Positions 44,507-58,101 are shown, counted from the stretch's first letter. The stretch: DNA of 64,000 bases from Parelaphostrongylus tenuis (GCA_019055375.1 JAHQIW010007348.1:1-64000); one strand, 5' to 3'. Translations and numbers: made by a program. The notes: generated from the sequence alone by a model not told the origin.

Positions 44507-44802
44507 TGTGAGAATGTTCGATGCCTCACCGAGGTTGCTAGTTCAGAGCCATACACGTGTTTCGAAGGTCTCGCCTTCTTCATCAGTGGCCCACGCCCCA
44601 CAGCAGCCGAGTCCATCGAACAAAGAAAGTGGTAATAGCACAGGTCATTGTAAGGTTGTGCCGTCACCACCCACATCCCACCTCCTTGCTACAATGCAGG
44701 GCCTAATGTGGGGCGTGGGCCACTGATTAAGAGGGCGACACTACCGAAGTACGTCTATGGCTATGACGTAACAACCTCGATAAGGCTTCGAACATTCTCA
44801 TA
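44507..44802. mobile_element. 296-bp foldback element
   Basis: TGAGAATGTTCGATGCCTCA at the left and TAAGGCTTCGAACATTCTCA at the right are inverted copies. Homology extends through ACCGAGGTTG/CAACCTCGAT to TCAGTGGCCCACGCCCCA / TGGGGCGTGGGCCACTGA, giving ~95-bp arms around a ~100-bp loop. No coding potential. Confidence 0.85.
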
Positions 44803-46827
44803 GATTATTCTGAGAGTTTGTGATTAGTTTACTTTGCTGACGAATTTTACTTTGACATCACCAATTTGAGCAGCTGAGACAGTGAGAGGCAAGTCTTGCT
44901 GAACAGAGAAAGTGTCGCACAATAGCTCTCCGGAAGCGAATAAATGAAGAGGAAATGAGTCGTATATAACCTGTATGGTTCGTTATTCACACCTTGCAAG
45001 CGAGAGACTATGGCTGATTCCGTCGCGAATGTGTTACAATTTTCAGAAAGCAAACTGTTTTTTTGTTAATGTGATTATGCAAAAAAATAGATTTTCAGAT
45101 TCAGCGAAAGTAGAGATTCTCGGCCACAAACGATCATCTCGGTCTGTGTGCAGGATGCAATGCAAAGATGAGATCGGCCTATACGTCTGATCCAGCTCTC
45201 CCATTTAATACACGCCGACTCGCTCATCTCACACCTGCTATCCCTACATCGAGACCGTCTTCAGCACCAATGGAGTGTGCCGATTTAACCCAATCAGAAA
45301 GCGCTAACAGCAGAACGGAGATGTCAATAGTGAGGTATCTTTAGCATTATTTGCTAAATGAATAACCTAGGAAAAAATGAAATGTGGTGCGACAGTTTCT
45401 CTCATTTGAACTTGCTTGATGACGCTACCTAATGGCCTATATCCTACGCCGCAGTGATGTCAATCACATTCACAACATCACTCTTAAATGCTAGCAAATC
45501 TGCTGGCTCCTTCTCGTTTGTGAATAACACGGTGCTGCTGATTACGTGCTAGGAGTCAAATCGAATCAAGCAGTCATATTCCGAGATTTATGAGCTTTAT
45601 GAGCTATGAGCTATGAGCTATGCTAATTGTCCCTGAAAAATAGGCGGAAACGTTCACTCAGGCGAATTCATTGCTCCAAAAGTCGTGATTCTTTGCGGTC
45701 CCCCCAATGAAACTTTTAGAGCGGTACAGATTGTGAATGGTATTTTGCTGAGTTGCAGAAGTTCTTTCAAATTTCAACGGTGAATTGATTTAACATTACC
45801 TTCAAAAATAATTCTCAGCAAGACCATTTGTCTAGAAGTTACTTAGAATTAGTTTTAGAAACCTGACGGAGTATTAGGCATTTTGTGGTAGTAATTGACT
45901 GCAGTTCAACTGAGAGAAGATCGACAGCAGATGCACCTCATGCTTATCTGGTTTATAAAACCCTGTCATAGATTTCTAATGTACTCAGAAAGATTGTTTC
46001 AAGCCACTGTGAGTTTGATACTTCAAAGAGTTACGCACGTTTCGGCGATTTCGTCCGTCTCATCAGAGCCACACGCCTCGCAGGCCCGCCAACTGATAGT
46101 ACGAACAGGGAAACGGCGTTTTTTGTAAAACAGCGTGAAACCGTGATTTTTCGTGTTTTCAACAATCTACTTCAGTCGATTTCATAGAGCTGTTATTCAG
46201 ACAATCTCCTTACCAACAGTGTGGGGGAGGGGGATGCAGGGAATGTAGCCCTGGTGAGGCGAGCAAGACCGCAATACGTAATAAAAGCCATTGATCTACT
46301 ACTCCCAAAATGGCTTTAAATGTTGAAAATCCAAGCTGTGTGTGATATTCAGTTCAAAACTTGTAAGCTTCTCATCTATCTAACCCGACGCATCAAGTGC
46401 ATTCTTTTTCGACTTCAAAAAAGGAATAAAAAATGGAATCAGCTACTTCATCGGGAATCGAAGCTTCTGGTAAACGACATAGTTAGTGATTGGCTATTTA
46501 TTCAATGAACGTAGTCCCAACCAACAGATTTAGTTGAGAATTTTTTCCAAAATAGTTTCCCTGAAACTAATCAAAGTTCATTGGCATTTCACTTGACAGT
46601 CAGCCATTTTCGGAGTATATTGAATACGGTAATATTAATATAATAGGTGAAAGTGTGTGACTTTTACTGTTTATATAGGCAAAAAGCTTTTTTTTTTAGT
46701 TCTTCATGTTAGTGGACGACGTAATATTACCACTATTTTTGATTATCTTTCAGCGAACAAATGTTTTAGTACCAGTAATTGGTGTTAAATAGGTATAACA
46801 CAACATTATTCAAATAAGACGCCTCCT

Positions 46828-46998
46828 ATGGATAAAGACGTGGACGGAAAAGATCTGATGGCATGCGGTGCAGACCTTCTGAACCAACTATCAACCAATT
46901 TATCATCCACAACGTAGAAGATAGAGTGGCCCTTCGGCTACTCCCCGATAATTTTCATTAGAGAGAAAGGTCCTGAATATGCGTCAAAATAATGCCAG
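46828..46998 (+). pseudogene. Broken duplicate of the exon-like ORF
   Basis: Same ATG and same CCAG|GT boundary as 29941-30111, but TAG at 46915-46917 (codon 30) and TAA at 46990-46992 (codon 55) interrupt it. Codon spacing is otherwise preserved to the end. Confidence 0.6.
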
Positions 46999-47082
46999 GT
47001 CTGTTATCCTTCTAGCTGATTTTATTATTGCGTTTTGCAATTTAATCATTTCGAGTTGGTGTTTATAATTCGTAAAGTGAAA

Positions 47083-47360
47083 CCGACTGAACCTCCACAC
47101 GAAACGTCGCACACAAGATCGATGGCTTGATTTCGCGCTCATAGCTCACAAGCAATGCATCCTTCCGAAGTCTACAAATTGGTACCGGACTGGTCATATT
47201 TTTATCTGGGAGACAAGCGGCACTGACTCTATACAACGGGAGGCTACCTCGAGTCTTTGTAAAGGCCAGATATGTATTCAATCACCTCGAACGAAGTTGA
47301 AAAATGAAGGGGAACGCATGGGGCATCTCTCAGGGGCTGGTCAACGCAGAGAGCTTTATC
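47083..47360 (+). mobile_element. tRNA-derived SINE, family A (orthologous to 30188-30440)
   Basis: More complete than its copy-1 counterpart: TTGATTTCGCGCTCATAGCT, CAAATTGGTACCGGACTGG, ACAACGGGAGGCTACCTCGA, GGCCAGATATGTATTCAATC, GAGCTTTATC. Confidence 0.75.
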
Positions 47361-48115
47361 GTTTTGAATTGATTCTGAACTGACACTACCATCAATACTA
47401 TTTTCGACGCTTTCACATTGTGAAACGACCTTATCTGTGTAAGTATTGGTAAGCAACGTGAGCAATTTAGGTGTGCGATCATTGGATCACGGCGAAAAAT
47501 GCACTGGCCCACGTCGCCGTTCATCTTAATATCAGTAGGTATGGCATATTTCTAGGGATTACTTTGTTTCTATCTCATTAAAAATGGCATTCAGCGCAAA
47601 GAATCAACAAGAGATAGAACATGCAACTTTCAAGTTGTATATCTCCATTAAGGCGAAGTTCTAGAACTTTTGTTTGGCAAAAGAGGAAAAAACACACTTT
47701 TATCTTATCGCTTGAGGACTGAGCTCATATTTGCAGCGGTGACGAAGCTATTTGATGTGCAGTTTTTCTGCGTTTCCACTAGTAGCATATCTTTCACTCC
47801 GAGCATTGTGCGCAACAAAGCGAATGACTTGGCTCTATCCTTTTAGTGCATTTTATGACCGAAATTCTTAGTGGTATTGGTAGTTTCTGTTTCTCTTTGT
47901 GTATTCCTTTAATTTTTAAATCTATTTTACCACACCTCTGATATATTTTCAACTGCATTTTATTTCTGAGGTAAAAATAAAAACGTTCGTTAAATGAGTT
48001 TGAGCAAAAAGTTCTAGGAAAATTTTAAATGTTCCACTTTTCACTACCTTTGTGGCCTTTTTTAGTTATAGTTCGAATACTGTGTTGAAATCAATTACAT
48101 TAAATATTGGGTAGT

Positions 48116-48440
48116 GATAAAAAAGCGGCCAACAAGACCGAGAACCAGTTTGGAAAGTTGGACGGCGTCGAAGTTCTTCCGAATCCCTCCCACTCCCCTT
48201 CAGTCCAGACGTAGCTCGATCCGTTTTTGGCCTCTCTCAATCAATGCAACACTTTTGAATAGCTGCCGATCTACACCATTTAAAGATATTGAAGAAGCAT
48301 GTTAGGAGTTTTCCTATTCAAAATTGCCGCAATGAAACTTCGAGCTGATCCAGAATCTTGCAAAACGATGGTAGAAATTCGTCGACAACGATGGTCTAGA
48401 TTTCGAAGAACAATTGTTGTTGTTTTACGCTGTTAATTTA
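48116..48440 (+). mobile_element. Mariner transposase C-terminal remnant (block copy 2)
   Basis: Nucleotide-level duplicate of 31196-31520 (LNSCRSTPFKDIEEAC and the later RW/DG segment), with additional frameshifts. Confidence 0.7.
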
Positions 48441-50454
48441 AGCATAGAACGGAATTTTCGAAATTTTCCCAGAATTTATTGCTCAATCGTAGGTATAATA
48501 ACGTCACTGCCAGCTGTCAACGATCGGATTTGTGACCTAAGTAAACTCTACATCGTCACCTTTTATGCATCCACCGACAAGGTAGCTTAATCAAAAAATA
48601 AACCCATCCGAAGAAGTTCTCTCTTTTTTCTTCTACAGTTTATTCATCATAAAGGATGGGTATTCCTCTGATCCCTAGCACGATAATTTGTGGTCAATGA
48701 GCTATCGACTGATTTCAAAGCGCAGAAAAAATCTGTTATAACGGACTTAAGTGGCAACGCAGAAATGAACGTACGTATACTCACACTCACACCGATCCTT
48801 ATGCCGGCCCACATGCATTGGTGATTAGTTTAGCATGTATGTAGATTGATTAATAGAAGTAGTAATCATTAGTCGAAGATAGGATGTTCAACTTCTCAGG
48901 AAAACATACATGGGACTTCTGTTGTCACGACACTGTAAAAATCTCACACGTGGGTAATTGAACAATGATAGCAATAGCACAAACAGTAATAATACAGTAA
49001 TAACAATGTGATAGTGCGAGAACAGTAAGAGCACACGGTGAACATAACATAAAAAACTAAGTGTAATATGGAAGTAGGATTTATTACAGGAAATAGCTAC
49101 TGAACCACGTATGAGCTTTTGTTCATTCAAGCTGATCTTCATATCATAAAGGCGTCACTTGATTCAGCAGTCAGATACCAAGCGTTGGAGAAAAACCACA
49201 CGACACTAAGTTAATTTGGGTTTAGTTAGGCAGCGGATATGCTTAAAAATGTAATAGTGGATGTGTGGGCAATAATGTATAACTCAAACAAATGTCTATA
49301 AAATTCAGCGCAGAACAAAATATAATGTTTCTACAGTATTTCATACAATAAATTTTTCCTCCGATATTTCGTGAATGGTGCGAATTCAGGCTACAATGTA
49401 CAGTATGCAGTCAAGGTTTCGACTGCATGAAATATGCCTCTGTTCATTTGGAAAGGTTTCATTAGGGCCATCCAACCACGAAAATTGAATCAGCTATGTT
49501 ATTTATGTTTTGAGTGATTTTTTAAGCTGAAACCTGAAATATCTGTGTACTAACAAAATTCACCTAAAGGGTTTACAAATACATTGAGTAGGTATAATAT
49601 AAAGAGTTCAGTTTCTAGCTCACAATCCACCAGAGAGCGGTGCATACTTCGTCATAACTTACTCTGTTTCGTACATTTGCTGCATATCTATTCAAGTCAT
49701 TGATGTGCTTATTCTATTTCAATATTTAAACCTTCCTTGACGAGAGATAAAAGATGTTTCGTGATGTTTTTATATGATACAAATTGACGTATGAGTTCGA
49801 CATACATAGTACTAGCGCGTGAAACTCTTGAAGTATCAAAAAAAATTCAGGAATTGATGGGATCTATACCTGTTCAAGTATTGTTAAGGAATGATGAACG
49901 ACTGGGAAATCGATAAGCTTGCCCAGAGGTGCCTTCCTCGTAAAAACCGAGTTGCTCAGTCAGATTGAACGAATTGAGAACACGCAAAATGGCAATTACT
50001 TCTTTCTTACGATTGATCTTTACTTGTAATTTCTCTTGGTTTGTTATAAATGTTTTCCTGAAAATGTTTTGTTGATATTGTTCTGTTTGTGATGGAAGGG
50101 TATGCCGTTTGTTACAGCTGGAAATCCTTGCTATGGTTCCTCAAAGCTAAAAACGGTTAATGATGATGTAATGGATGATTTCTAATTGTTTTGCGCGAGT
50201 AAAGAGATGGAAAAGTTCATATTAGCGCAATTGTACCACTTTCCGCAGCAAATAGTGTTATGGCAGGGAAAATATATGCCTTTTCTACCTAATGTCTTCT
50301 GGACCTACTCGACGTCGACCAAATTACTATTCTGTACTTTTCAAGAATTTTCTAAATAATTAGTACTAAATAGTTGATTTGAGTATCAGTCTAATAGAAA
50401 GAAGGTGGACCATGATGTATGAGTCACTGTTTCTGTGCACGATCACGGTTTTGT

Positions 50455-50790
50455 CTATAGTATTTGTTACGGACGTTAGCGATCTGGAATCAGAGACGCT
50501 GTTGTGCACGCCAGGCCGTCAAAAATCAGATGGATGCGCAGGTGATGCGTTCCAACAGCAGCAGATGTATGAGACTTTAGAGCAAATGGATTTCATGATA
50601 TTTTAGGAGCTTAAGACTAACGAGCCAACTACCTGACTCCTTCACAAAAATCCTAGAATAGGGACATGATGCTCGATGAACACTTAGCGCGAGGAGGACC
50701 CACTGAGCTATCAAACGCGATAGGAAGAAAGAGAACTTATGAATGTACTCGCTCAAATCAATATGCGCGTTACAATTTGACAAGTGAAAA
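50455..50790 (+). mobile_element. RTE retrotransposon 3' fragment (block copy 2)
   Basis: Counterpart of 33535-33835. It includes CAGAGACGCTGTTGTGCACG, AGGTGATGCGTTCCAACAGC and GAGGACCCACTGAGCTATC, again matching the tail of the RTE copy at 40745-41030. Confidence 0.65.
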
Positions 50791-50994
50791 GAACACCCGA
50801 CGGCTTGATGAAGTCTGTAACAGGGTCCTCACAACACATATAAGGCTAGGCTGTTTCACCTTATCATGTCATCTGGCATGTGAGACTTTCGAAATGAGGA
50901 CCATTGTTGAAATGACTGTTCAGCAACCGCTATATAACACTTATCTTGGTCTTCTGGGCGACCAAAATTAGTCAGCGTAAAAAAATATTCTCAA

Positions 50995-53900
50995 ACTTTT
51001 TCATAAGACGATTCTATTCATAATGAATTCACATGATTTTTCAAAAGTGTGATAGCTGTAGCAAACGATGAAATGTTTTTCTTCTACTTCGTCGCCCATT
51101 TCATACCCTCGCTGAAGACTGAGAGCTGGAGAAAGTCTAATTTTTTGGAAAGAAACAATGTGTTGAAGTTGAATATGACGATCATAAAACGATTCGATCC
51201 ATTCTGAATTCAAATGATTTTTGAAAGGTATGAAAACTGTTGCAAGCATTGGAATGTTTTCTTCTACTTGGTCGCCTTTTTTTCACACCCTCGGTGAAGA
51301 TTCAGAGCTGTAGAAAGTCTTATCAGGAAGAAGAGAATGGGTTGAAATTGAATGTTACGATTATAAGGCGATTTGATTCATTCTGAATTCACATGATTTT
51401 TCAAAAGTGCGCAAGCTCTAGCAAACAATAAATGTTTTCTTCAACTTTGCCGCCTACTTTCACACCCTCGGTGAAGATTTACAGAAGAACAAAGTATTAT
51501 TTGTAAGAAGACAATGTGTTGAAATTGAAGATGACGAAGAGAAAAAGATTCTATATATTCTAAATTTATATGATTTTTCAAAAGTGTCAAAGCTCTAGCA
51601 AACGATAAAATGTTTTCTCCAACTTCGCCGCCCACTTTAACACCATCGGTGAAGATTTAGAACAGGGCGAAGCCATCGAAGAAGACAATGTGTTGAAATT
51701 GAATATGGCCAACAGAAGACAATTCGATTCATTTTGAATCTAGGTGATCTCTCAAAATATGTGAAACTGCGACAGCAATGAACTGTATTCTTCTACTTCA
51801 TCGCCCATTTTCGCCCACTCGGACAAGACTCAGAGCTGGACAATGCTTTCTTTGAAAGAAGACAAGGTGTTGAAATCGAGTCGTTTTCTGCTCGTTACAC
51901 ACAATTTCAAAACACCGTCTTCCTCCAAACCAAACCTTGTCCAGTTCTGAGTTTACACCGAGTGTCTGAAAATGAGCGACGAGGAAGAAGAAGACAATTC
52001 ATTGTTTGTCACACCTTTCACATCTTCTGAAGAGTTCATATATACACAGCAATGAACTGAACCGTCTTCCGTTCGCCATACACAATTTCGACACATTGTC
52101 TTCCTCCAAATAAAACTTCGCCCAGCTCTGAATATTCACAGAGTGTGTGAAAATTTGCGACAAAGTTGAAGATAACAGTTCATTGTTTGTAATAGCTTTC
52201 ACACAATTCAAAAGATTAATATAAAATTAGCAATGAATCGAATCGTTTTCTGCTCGTTATACGCAATCTCAACACACTGTCTTCTTCCAAATGAAACACA
52301 GTTTAGCTCTGAATCTTCACCAAGTGGGTGAAAATGGGCGACGAAGTTGAAGAAGGCAGTTCATTGATTGTGGAAGCTTTCTCCCCTTTCAAAAAATTCA
52401 TATAAATCCAGCAATGAATCAAATACCTTCTGCTCGTCACACTCGATTCGAGAAATAAAACAGTTCATCGTTTGTCACTGCTTTAACCCCTCCCAGAAGA
52501 TTCATATGAATCAAGCAATGAATCCAAACGTCTTCTGTCCGTCATACACAGTTTTAAACACACCGCCTTCTTCAAAAAAGACATGGACCAGGTCTGAATC
52601 TTCACCGAGGGTGTGAAAATGAGCGACGAACTAGAAGAAAACAGTTCATTGTTTGTAGAACCTCTCAAACTTCCAAAATATCATATGAGTTTTAGCTATA
52701 ACCAAATCGCCCTCCGTTCGTCATACACAATTCCAACATATTGTCCTTTTCCAAATGGACTTTCTCCAGCTCTGAATCTTCACCGAGTGGGTGAAAATGT
52801 GCCAACGATGTAGAAGAAAACAGCTCATTGTTTGTCACCGCATTCACACCTTCCAAAAGATTCACATGAATTCAGCAATAAATCATATCGTCTTCTGCTC
52901 GTCACACACAATTTCACCAAATTGTCTTCCTCCAAATGGAATTTGTCCAGCTCTGAATCCTCACCGAGTTGTGAAGATAAGCGACGAAGTAGAAGAAAAC
53001 AGCTCATTGTTTGTCGCCGTTTTCACACCTTCCAAAAGATTCACATGAATTCAACAATAAATCATATCGTCTTCTGCTCGTCACACACAATTTCACCAAA
53101 TTGTCTTCCTCCAAATGGAATTTGTCCAGCTCTGAATCCTCACCGAGTTGTGAAGATAAGCGACGAAGTAGAAGAAAACAGCTCATTGTTTGTCGCCGTT
53201 TTCACAAATTTCGAAAGATTCATATGTATTCAGCAATAAATCTAATCATCTTCTGTTCGTCGTGCACAATTTGAACACATTGTCTTTCTCCAAATAAAAC
53301 TTTCTCCTACTCCGAATCTTCACCGAGTTGGTGAATACGAGCGACGAACTGGACGTAAATTGAGCGACGAAGAATAGAAAACAGCTCATTGCTTGTAACA
53401 GCTTACACACCTACCAAAAGATTCACATGGATTTTAGCAATGAATCAAATCGTCTTCTGTTCATCATAGACAATTCCAACAAATTGTCTCTCTCTAAATG
53501 TAACTTTGTTCTACTCTGAATCTTCACCGAGTGTGTGAAAATCAGCGACGAAGTAGAACGTGAAATGAGCGACGAAGTAGAAGAAAACAGTTCATTGCTT
53601 GTCACAGCTTTCACCCCTTCCAAAAGTTTCATATGAATTCAGCAATAAATCGAATCGTCTTCTGTTCATCATAGACAATTCCAACGAATTGTCTCTCTCT
53701 AAATGAAACTTTGTTCTACTCTAAATCTTCACCGAGTGTGTGAAAATCAGCGACGAAGTAGACGTGAAAATGAGCGACGAAGTAGAAGAAAACAGTTCAT
53801 TGCTTGTCACAGCTTTCACCCCTTCCAAAAGATTCACATGAATCCAGCAATAAATCGAATAGTCTTCTGTTCGTCATACACAATTTTCAACACGTTGTCT

Positions 53901-55320
53901 TCCTTCAAATAAAACATTGTCCTGCTCTGAATCTTCACCGAGTGGGTGAAAATGAGCGTCAAATTGAAAGAGAACAGCTCATTGTTTGTCACAGCTTTCA
54001 CATTTCCCAAAAATTTCACGTTAATTTAGCAACAAGTCGAAACGTCTTCTGTTCGTCATACGCAAAGCCAAGACATTGTCTTCCTCCAAGTAAGACTTTG
54101 TCCATCTCTGAATCTTCACCGAGCGTGTGAAAATGAGCGTCAAATTCGAAGAGAACAGCTCATTGTTTGTGTCACAGCTATCACACCTTTCAGAAGATTC
54201 AAATGAATTCAGCAATAAATCGAATCGTCTTCTGTTCGTCATACGCAATCCCAACACATTGTCTTCCTCCAAATAAGACTTTGTCCAGCTCTGAATTTTC
54301 ACAGGGTATGTGAAAATGAGCGACGAAATAAAAGAAGGCAGTTCATAGCTTGTCACAGCTTTCACCCCTACCAAAAGATTCACATGAATTCGGCAATAAG
54401 TCGAATCGTCTTCTTTTGGTCATACAAAATTTCATCAAATTGTCTTCCTCCAAGTAAGACTCTGTCCATCTCTGAATCTTCACCGAGCGTGTGAAAATGA
54501 GCGTCAAATTCGAAGAGAACAGCTCATTGTTTGTCACAGCTTTTACTCCTTCCAAAAAATTCACATGAATTCAGCAATAAGTCGAATCGTCTTCTTTTGG
54601 TCATACAAAATTCCATCAAATTGTCTTCCTCCAAGTAAGACTCTGTCCATCTCTGAATCTTCACCGAGTGTGTGTGAAAATGTGATACGAAGTAGAAGAA
54701 AACAGCTCATTGTTTGTCACAGCTTTCACACCTTCCAAAAGATTCATGTGAATTCAGCAATAAATTGAATCGTCTTCTGTTCGTCATACGCAGTTCCAAC
54801 ATATTATCTTCCTCCAAATAAGACTTTGTCCTGCTCTGAATCTTCAGCGAGTGTGTGAAAATAAGCGACGAACTGGACGTAAAATTGAGCGAAGAAGTAG
54901 AAGAAAACAGCTTATTGTTTGTCACAGCTTTCACACCTACCAAAAGATTCACATGAATTCAGCAATAAGTCGAATCGTCTTCTGTTGGTCATACACAATT
55001 TCATTAAATTGTCTTCCACCAAGTAAAACTTTCTCCAGCTCTGAATTCACCGAAAGTGTGGCAATGCGCAACGATGTAGAAGAAAACAGCTCATTGTTTG
55101 TCACCGCTTTCACACCTTCCAAAAGATTCATATGAATTCAGCAATGAATCGTATCGTCTTTCGTTCGTCATACACAATTTCATCAAATTGTCTTCCTCCA
55201 AATGGAGCTTTGTCCAGCTCTGAAGCTTCAGCGAGTGTGTGAAAATGAGCGACGAAATAGAAGAAAACAGTTCGTCGTTTGTAACAGCTTTCACACCTTC
55301 CAAAAGATGAATTCAGCAAT
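50995..55320. repeat. Satellite array 2, ~180-bp units, one orientation switch
   Basis: Five complementary-orientation units (about 51108, 51296, 51474, 51650, 51828), then a switch at about 51870-51930, then about 19 direct units up to 55320 (for example 52765, 52950, 53128, 53512, 53728, 53925, 54107, 54470, 54830, 55220). Two adjacent units at 52832 and 53011 are almost identical (179-bp period), showing recent local homogenisation. Some units carry a short internal insertion (AGCGACGAACTGGACGTAAA). Both strands have long ORFs, but unit length is not a multiple of three. Confidence 0.9.
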
Positions 55321-55329
55321 GAATCGAAG

Positions 55330-56389
55330 CCGGCACTTGCGATCCGCTATTTTCTCACGTATCTCTCGTGCTATCTTGTCCGTTTCCGCCATACATCTAG
55401 AATACTTCGAATCCCTATGTGTAAAAAAAACACTCGTTATCTATACAGTGTCAATGTCTGCATTGAGCAGACGGTTTCACATCATATATGAACTCTGTGC
55501 TTTATAAGAGAACAGTGAACCCCACACAGTAATTGAAAACGAGGTAACAGGCAATTGTTGCTCAAATGCTTGTTTATAGACCAGGCACATGAAAGGCGAC
55601 AGCGTTATCTTGACAACACCCTACAATCTATTGGTGAATAGAGGTCTTGATGACCTGAAGAACTGAGAGGCTTACGAAGCAGTTTTTGTCTTAATGTTTC
55701 AATGCTTTATTTGACATTTTTTAATTGCATCTTTATCGCATGATATATTGAAATCCAGATCTCCGAGAAAACGGAGAACAAATTGAAGGGTTTTAGAATG
55801 TTAAAAGAAAGCGTGACAGCAGCAATCATTAGCGACATGCTGCCGAAAACCACTTTTCTGGATGAAGGTTTGGCTGCTTATTAGCTTCACAATTGAAAAA
55901 CGTCTGCGATGGGGAACATCATGTAATATTGAATCTATAAAACCGGAGTTATGATTTGCTAAAACATCCAAAAGCAAGCGTATTTTGCAAAAATCTATAA
56001 TTTCTGATACAGCTTTGCTGCAGCTTGAATACCTCACTATGAATTAAGTTTTCTTGAAATTTGAGGGTTGAAAATGCCATTTTATTTACGGGTACCACGG
56101 AGAGAGCGCTGATTTGCTACAGAGACATCTCTGTTCCCTTCTAATTGGCAACAGTTTGATAGCTTTTTGCCTGACCTTTTCTTGGCCTCGTGGTGATTTC
56201 GTCCGAAAACTGGCTTTTTGTAAATTCTAGCAGTTACAAAATTACATCTCAAACGTTTCTTTCTTCATCCTTATGGAAATGAGAATAGCGTCCAAAGAAT
56301 TTATTGCGTTTTGCGAGTGAACAGCGCTTATCACATTTGAGTAAGCATCACAAATTTTTAGTCAATACAAAACAATTAATATGGTGCAC

Positions 56390-56391
<2 letters not shown>
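55330..56391. other. No gene recognised
   Basis: Ordinary AT-rich sequence. No domain, repeat or foldback structure seen. Confidence 0.3.

Positions 56392-56423
<32 letters not shown>
56392..56423. repeat. (TA)n microsatellite
   Basis: About 16 uninterrupted TA dinucleotides. Confidence 0.95.
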
Positions 56424-56425
<2 letters not shown>

Positions 56426-58101
56426 GCCCGCGAACAAAATCCTACAAACCAGGCTTGAAAGCAACAGTAACTCGTGATGAGGCTCCACATGGATAATGAA
56501 ACAAAACAATAGTGATTTCGTCGGTATATTGGGGGAAAAAGGGTGCATCCAAAAAAGTTTTTTAAGAAATTACCACTCATTAACAATGAATTACACTTTT
56601 GATAAACGACACCAACCATGTGATGAAATAGTCCTAAGTACAACTAGGTGTGATATACCCGACCCCTGAAGAAATATGTATTGTACCCAAAACTCAAGCG
56701 TTCAACAACAACATGATCGCCGTGGTACGATAGAAATACAACAATAATTACAAAGCTCGTAAAAGGAAGTCATGAAATAATGATAACCATTATCGATCAG
56801 AGCTGCGAATCACAGAACATAAGAGGCCCGTTTCAAAAATATTCACCATGTTCACTCCGCACACGCTATCCAGTCACCACCGATGGTGATTTCCCAATAG
56901 AATTGACATCGAACCACTGTTTTATCACCGTTTGTAGTTCATCTACAGTCCAGAATTATTATGTATGTTTCTCGCCCTTTTTATCACCCGCATCCTCTTC
57001 ACTTCGTTCTTCTTCCTCCATATTCTCATTGGGAACGTTTGCATTATGATATTCCGTCATCACTATTCGCTCGAAAGGTTTTTGTTGAAAACATTCCAGC
57101 AAAAACGCCATTACTGAAATTATTTCTATCAATATGGCATTTATTAGAACCATTGGTGGTTTCTCTATTGTGACATGTTAAAGCATATGACTGATATCGC
57201 CTTCCCACATAGAGAACTACAGAACAGACTTTAACATTCTATGGTTATTCTTTTTTTTAAATATCCACTTATACTTCATTATGAACGTTATTCCGCGTTG
57301 CAACCTTTGCCACTGAACAGGCTCACTGAATTTGCGTGATATATGTGCTTTTTTGATTGTTCGAAGAGCGATTTGTTGTATCGCCACGTTCAATAACAGG
57401 TGCAACAGAGTTCTTTATTGCAAAGATAGGTTTCTTTTACAGGAAAGGAATTTTTTTCACAGTAGTCGTTCATTCTACTGAAATTACTTCTCTAAAATTT
57501 ACTTGGTGATATTATATCTTTACGCAACAAAAGGTATTTCCAACATATCAACTCTACTTACTAGTATCAATAAATCCGTAAAGTAGCTCAAGCGACGGGC
57601 TTACTACTTGAGATGTGAAACGTTGTCTTCTTTCTGTTCTTACAGTGCTGCATGGGAATCTTTTCGAAAACCAACTCCAGGGTCAAATTTCCGAGATTCT
57701 CCTATCAAATATCTGCTAAAGGTCTATTGGAAAGACATGCGCAGCTCGTAAACGAGCGAATAAACAAAAACAAGTGTGAAATATTCCTGTTTCTGCTGCT
57801 ACAGCGCAATAAAGGGGTGTTCTTGGGAATCAAACACAGTATCGAAATCAGAGAATTGAGCCTTCGAATAATTATAAAAGTGCGAGGAAAACTTTTATGC
57901 GGCGAAAAAGGCATTTTAACAATCGTGTATTAATCCAGGTACACACCGTCTCGAACGGGTCAAACGTGTAAAACTCAAGCAGAATCAGGAGATGCGAATG
58001 CTGGTTCATTTGTACTAGGCTGAGTTATAAGATTACCGCGCACTTATTATATTTACTCAAATATACACACACAGAATTTGTTTTAGATATGATCAACGTC
58101 G
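56424..58101. other. No gene recognised; possible foldback trace near 57860
   Basis: The ORF at 57652-57933 overlaps a segment (GAGAATTGAGCCTTCGAATA ATTATAAAAGTG) similar to the right arm of foldback family F, so it is probably transposon-derived rather than a gene. Confidence 0.3.

Larger units (their letters stand above)
45188..51190. repeat. Large duplicated block, copy 2
   Basis: Colinear direct duplicate of 27928-34250, offset ~17.2 kb and ~300 bp shorter, mainly because of the missing 29415-29680 segment. It contains a small local expansion of TATGAGC at about 45590-45615. Substitutions fall throughout, so the duplication is not recent. Satellite array 2 follows directly, as array 1 follows copy 1. 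Confidence 0.9.

Noticed and set aside
46320..46508. 62-codon basic ORF in block copy 2
   Set aside because: The copy-1 counterpart has an internal stop and no family is recognisable; probably chance.
27928..55320. Calling the block and arrays a Helitron outright
   Set aside because: Only the A|TC left edge fits; no Rep/helicase sequence, 3' hairpin or CTRR end was found, so it is kept as a hypothesis.
51001..55507. Many 60-135-codon ORFs on both strands resembling a repeat protein (SELDK, LEEDN, RRRFDSLLNS; or SSSESSPS)
   Set aside because: They come from the ~180-bp satellite. The unit length varies around 179-182 so frames shift, both strands are open, and no start or splice context is conserved.
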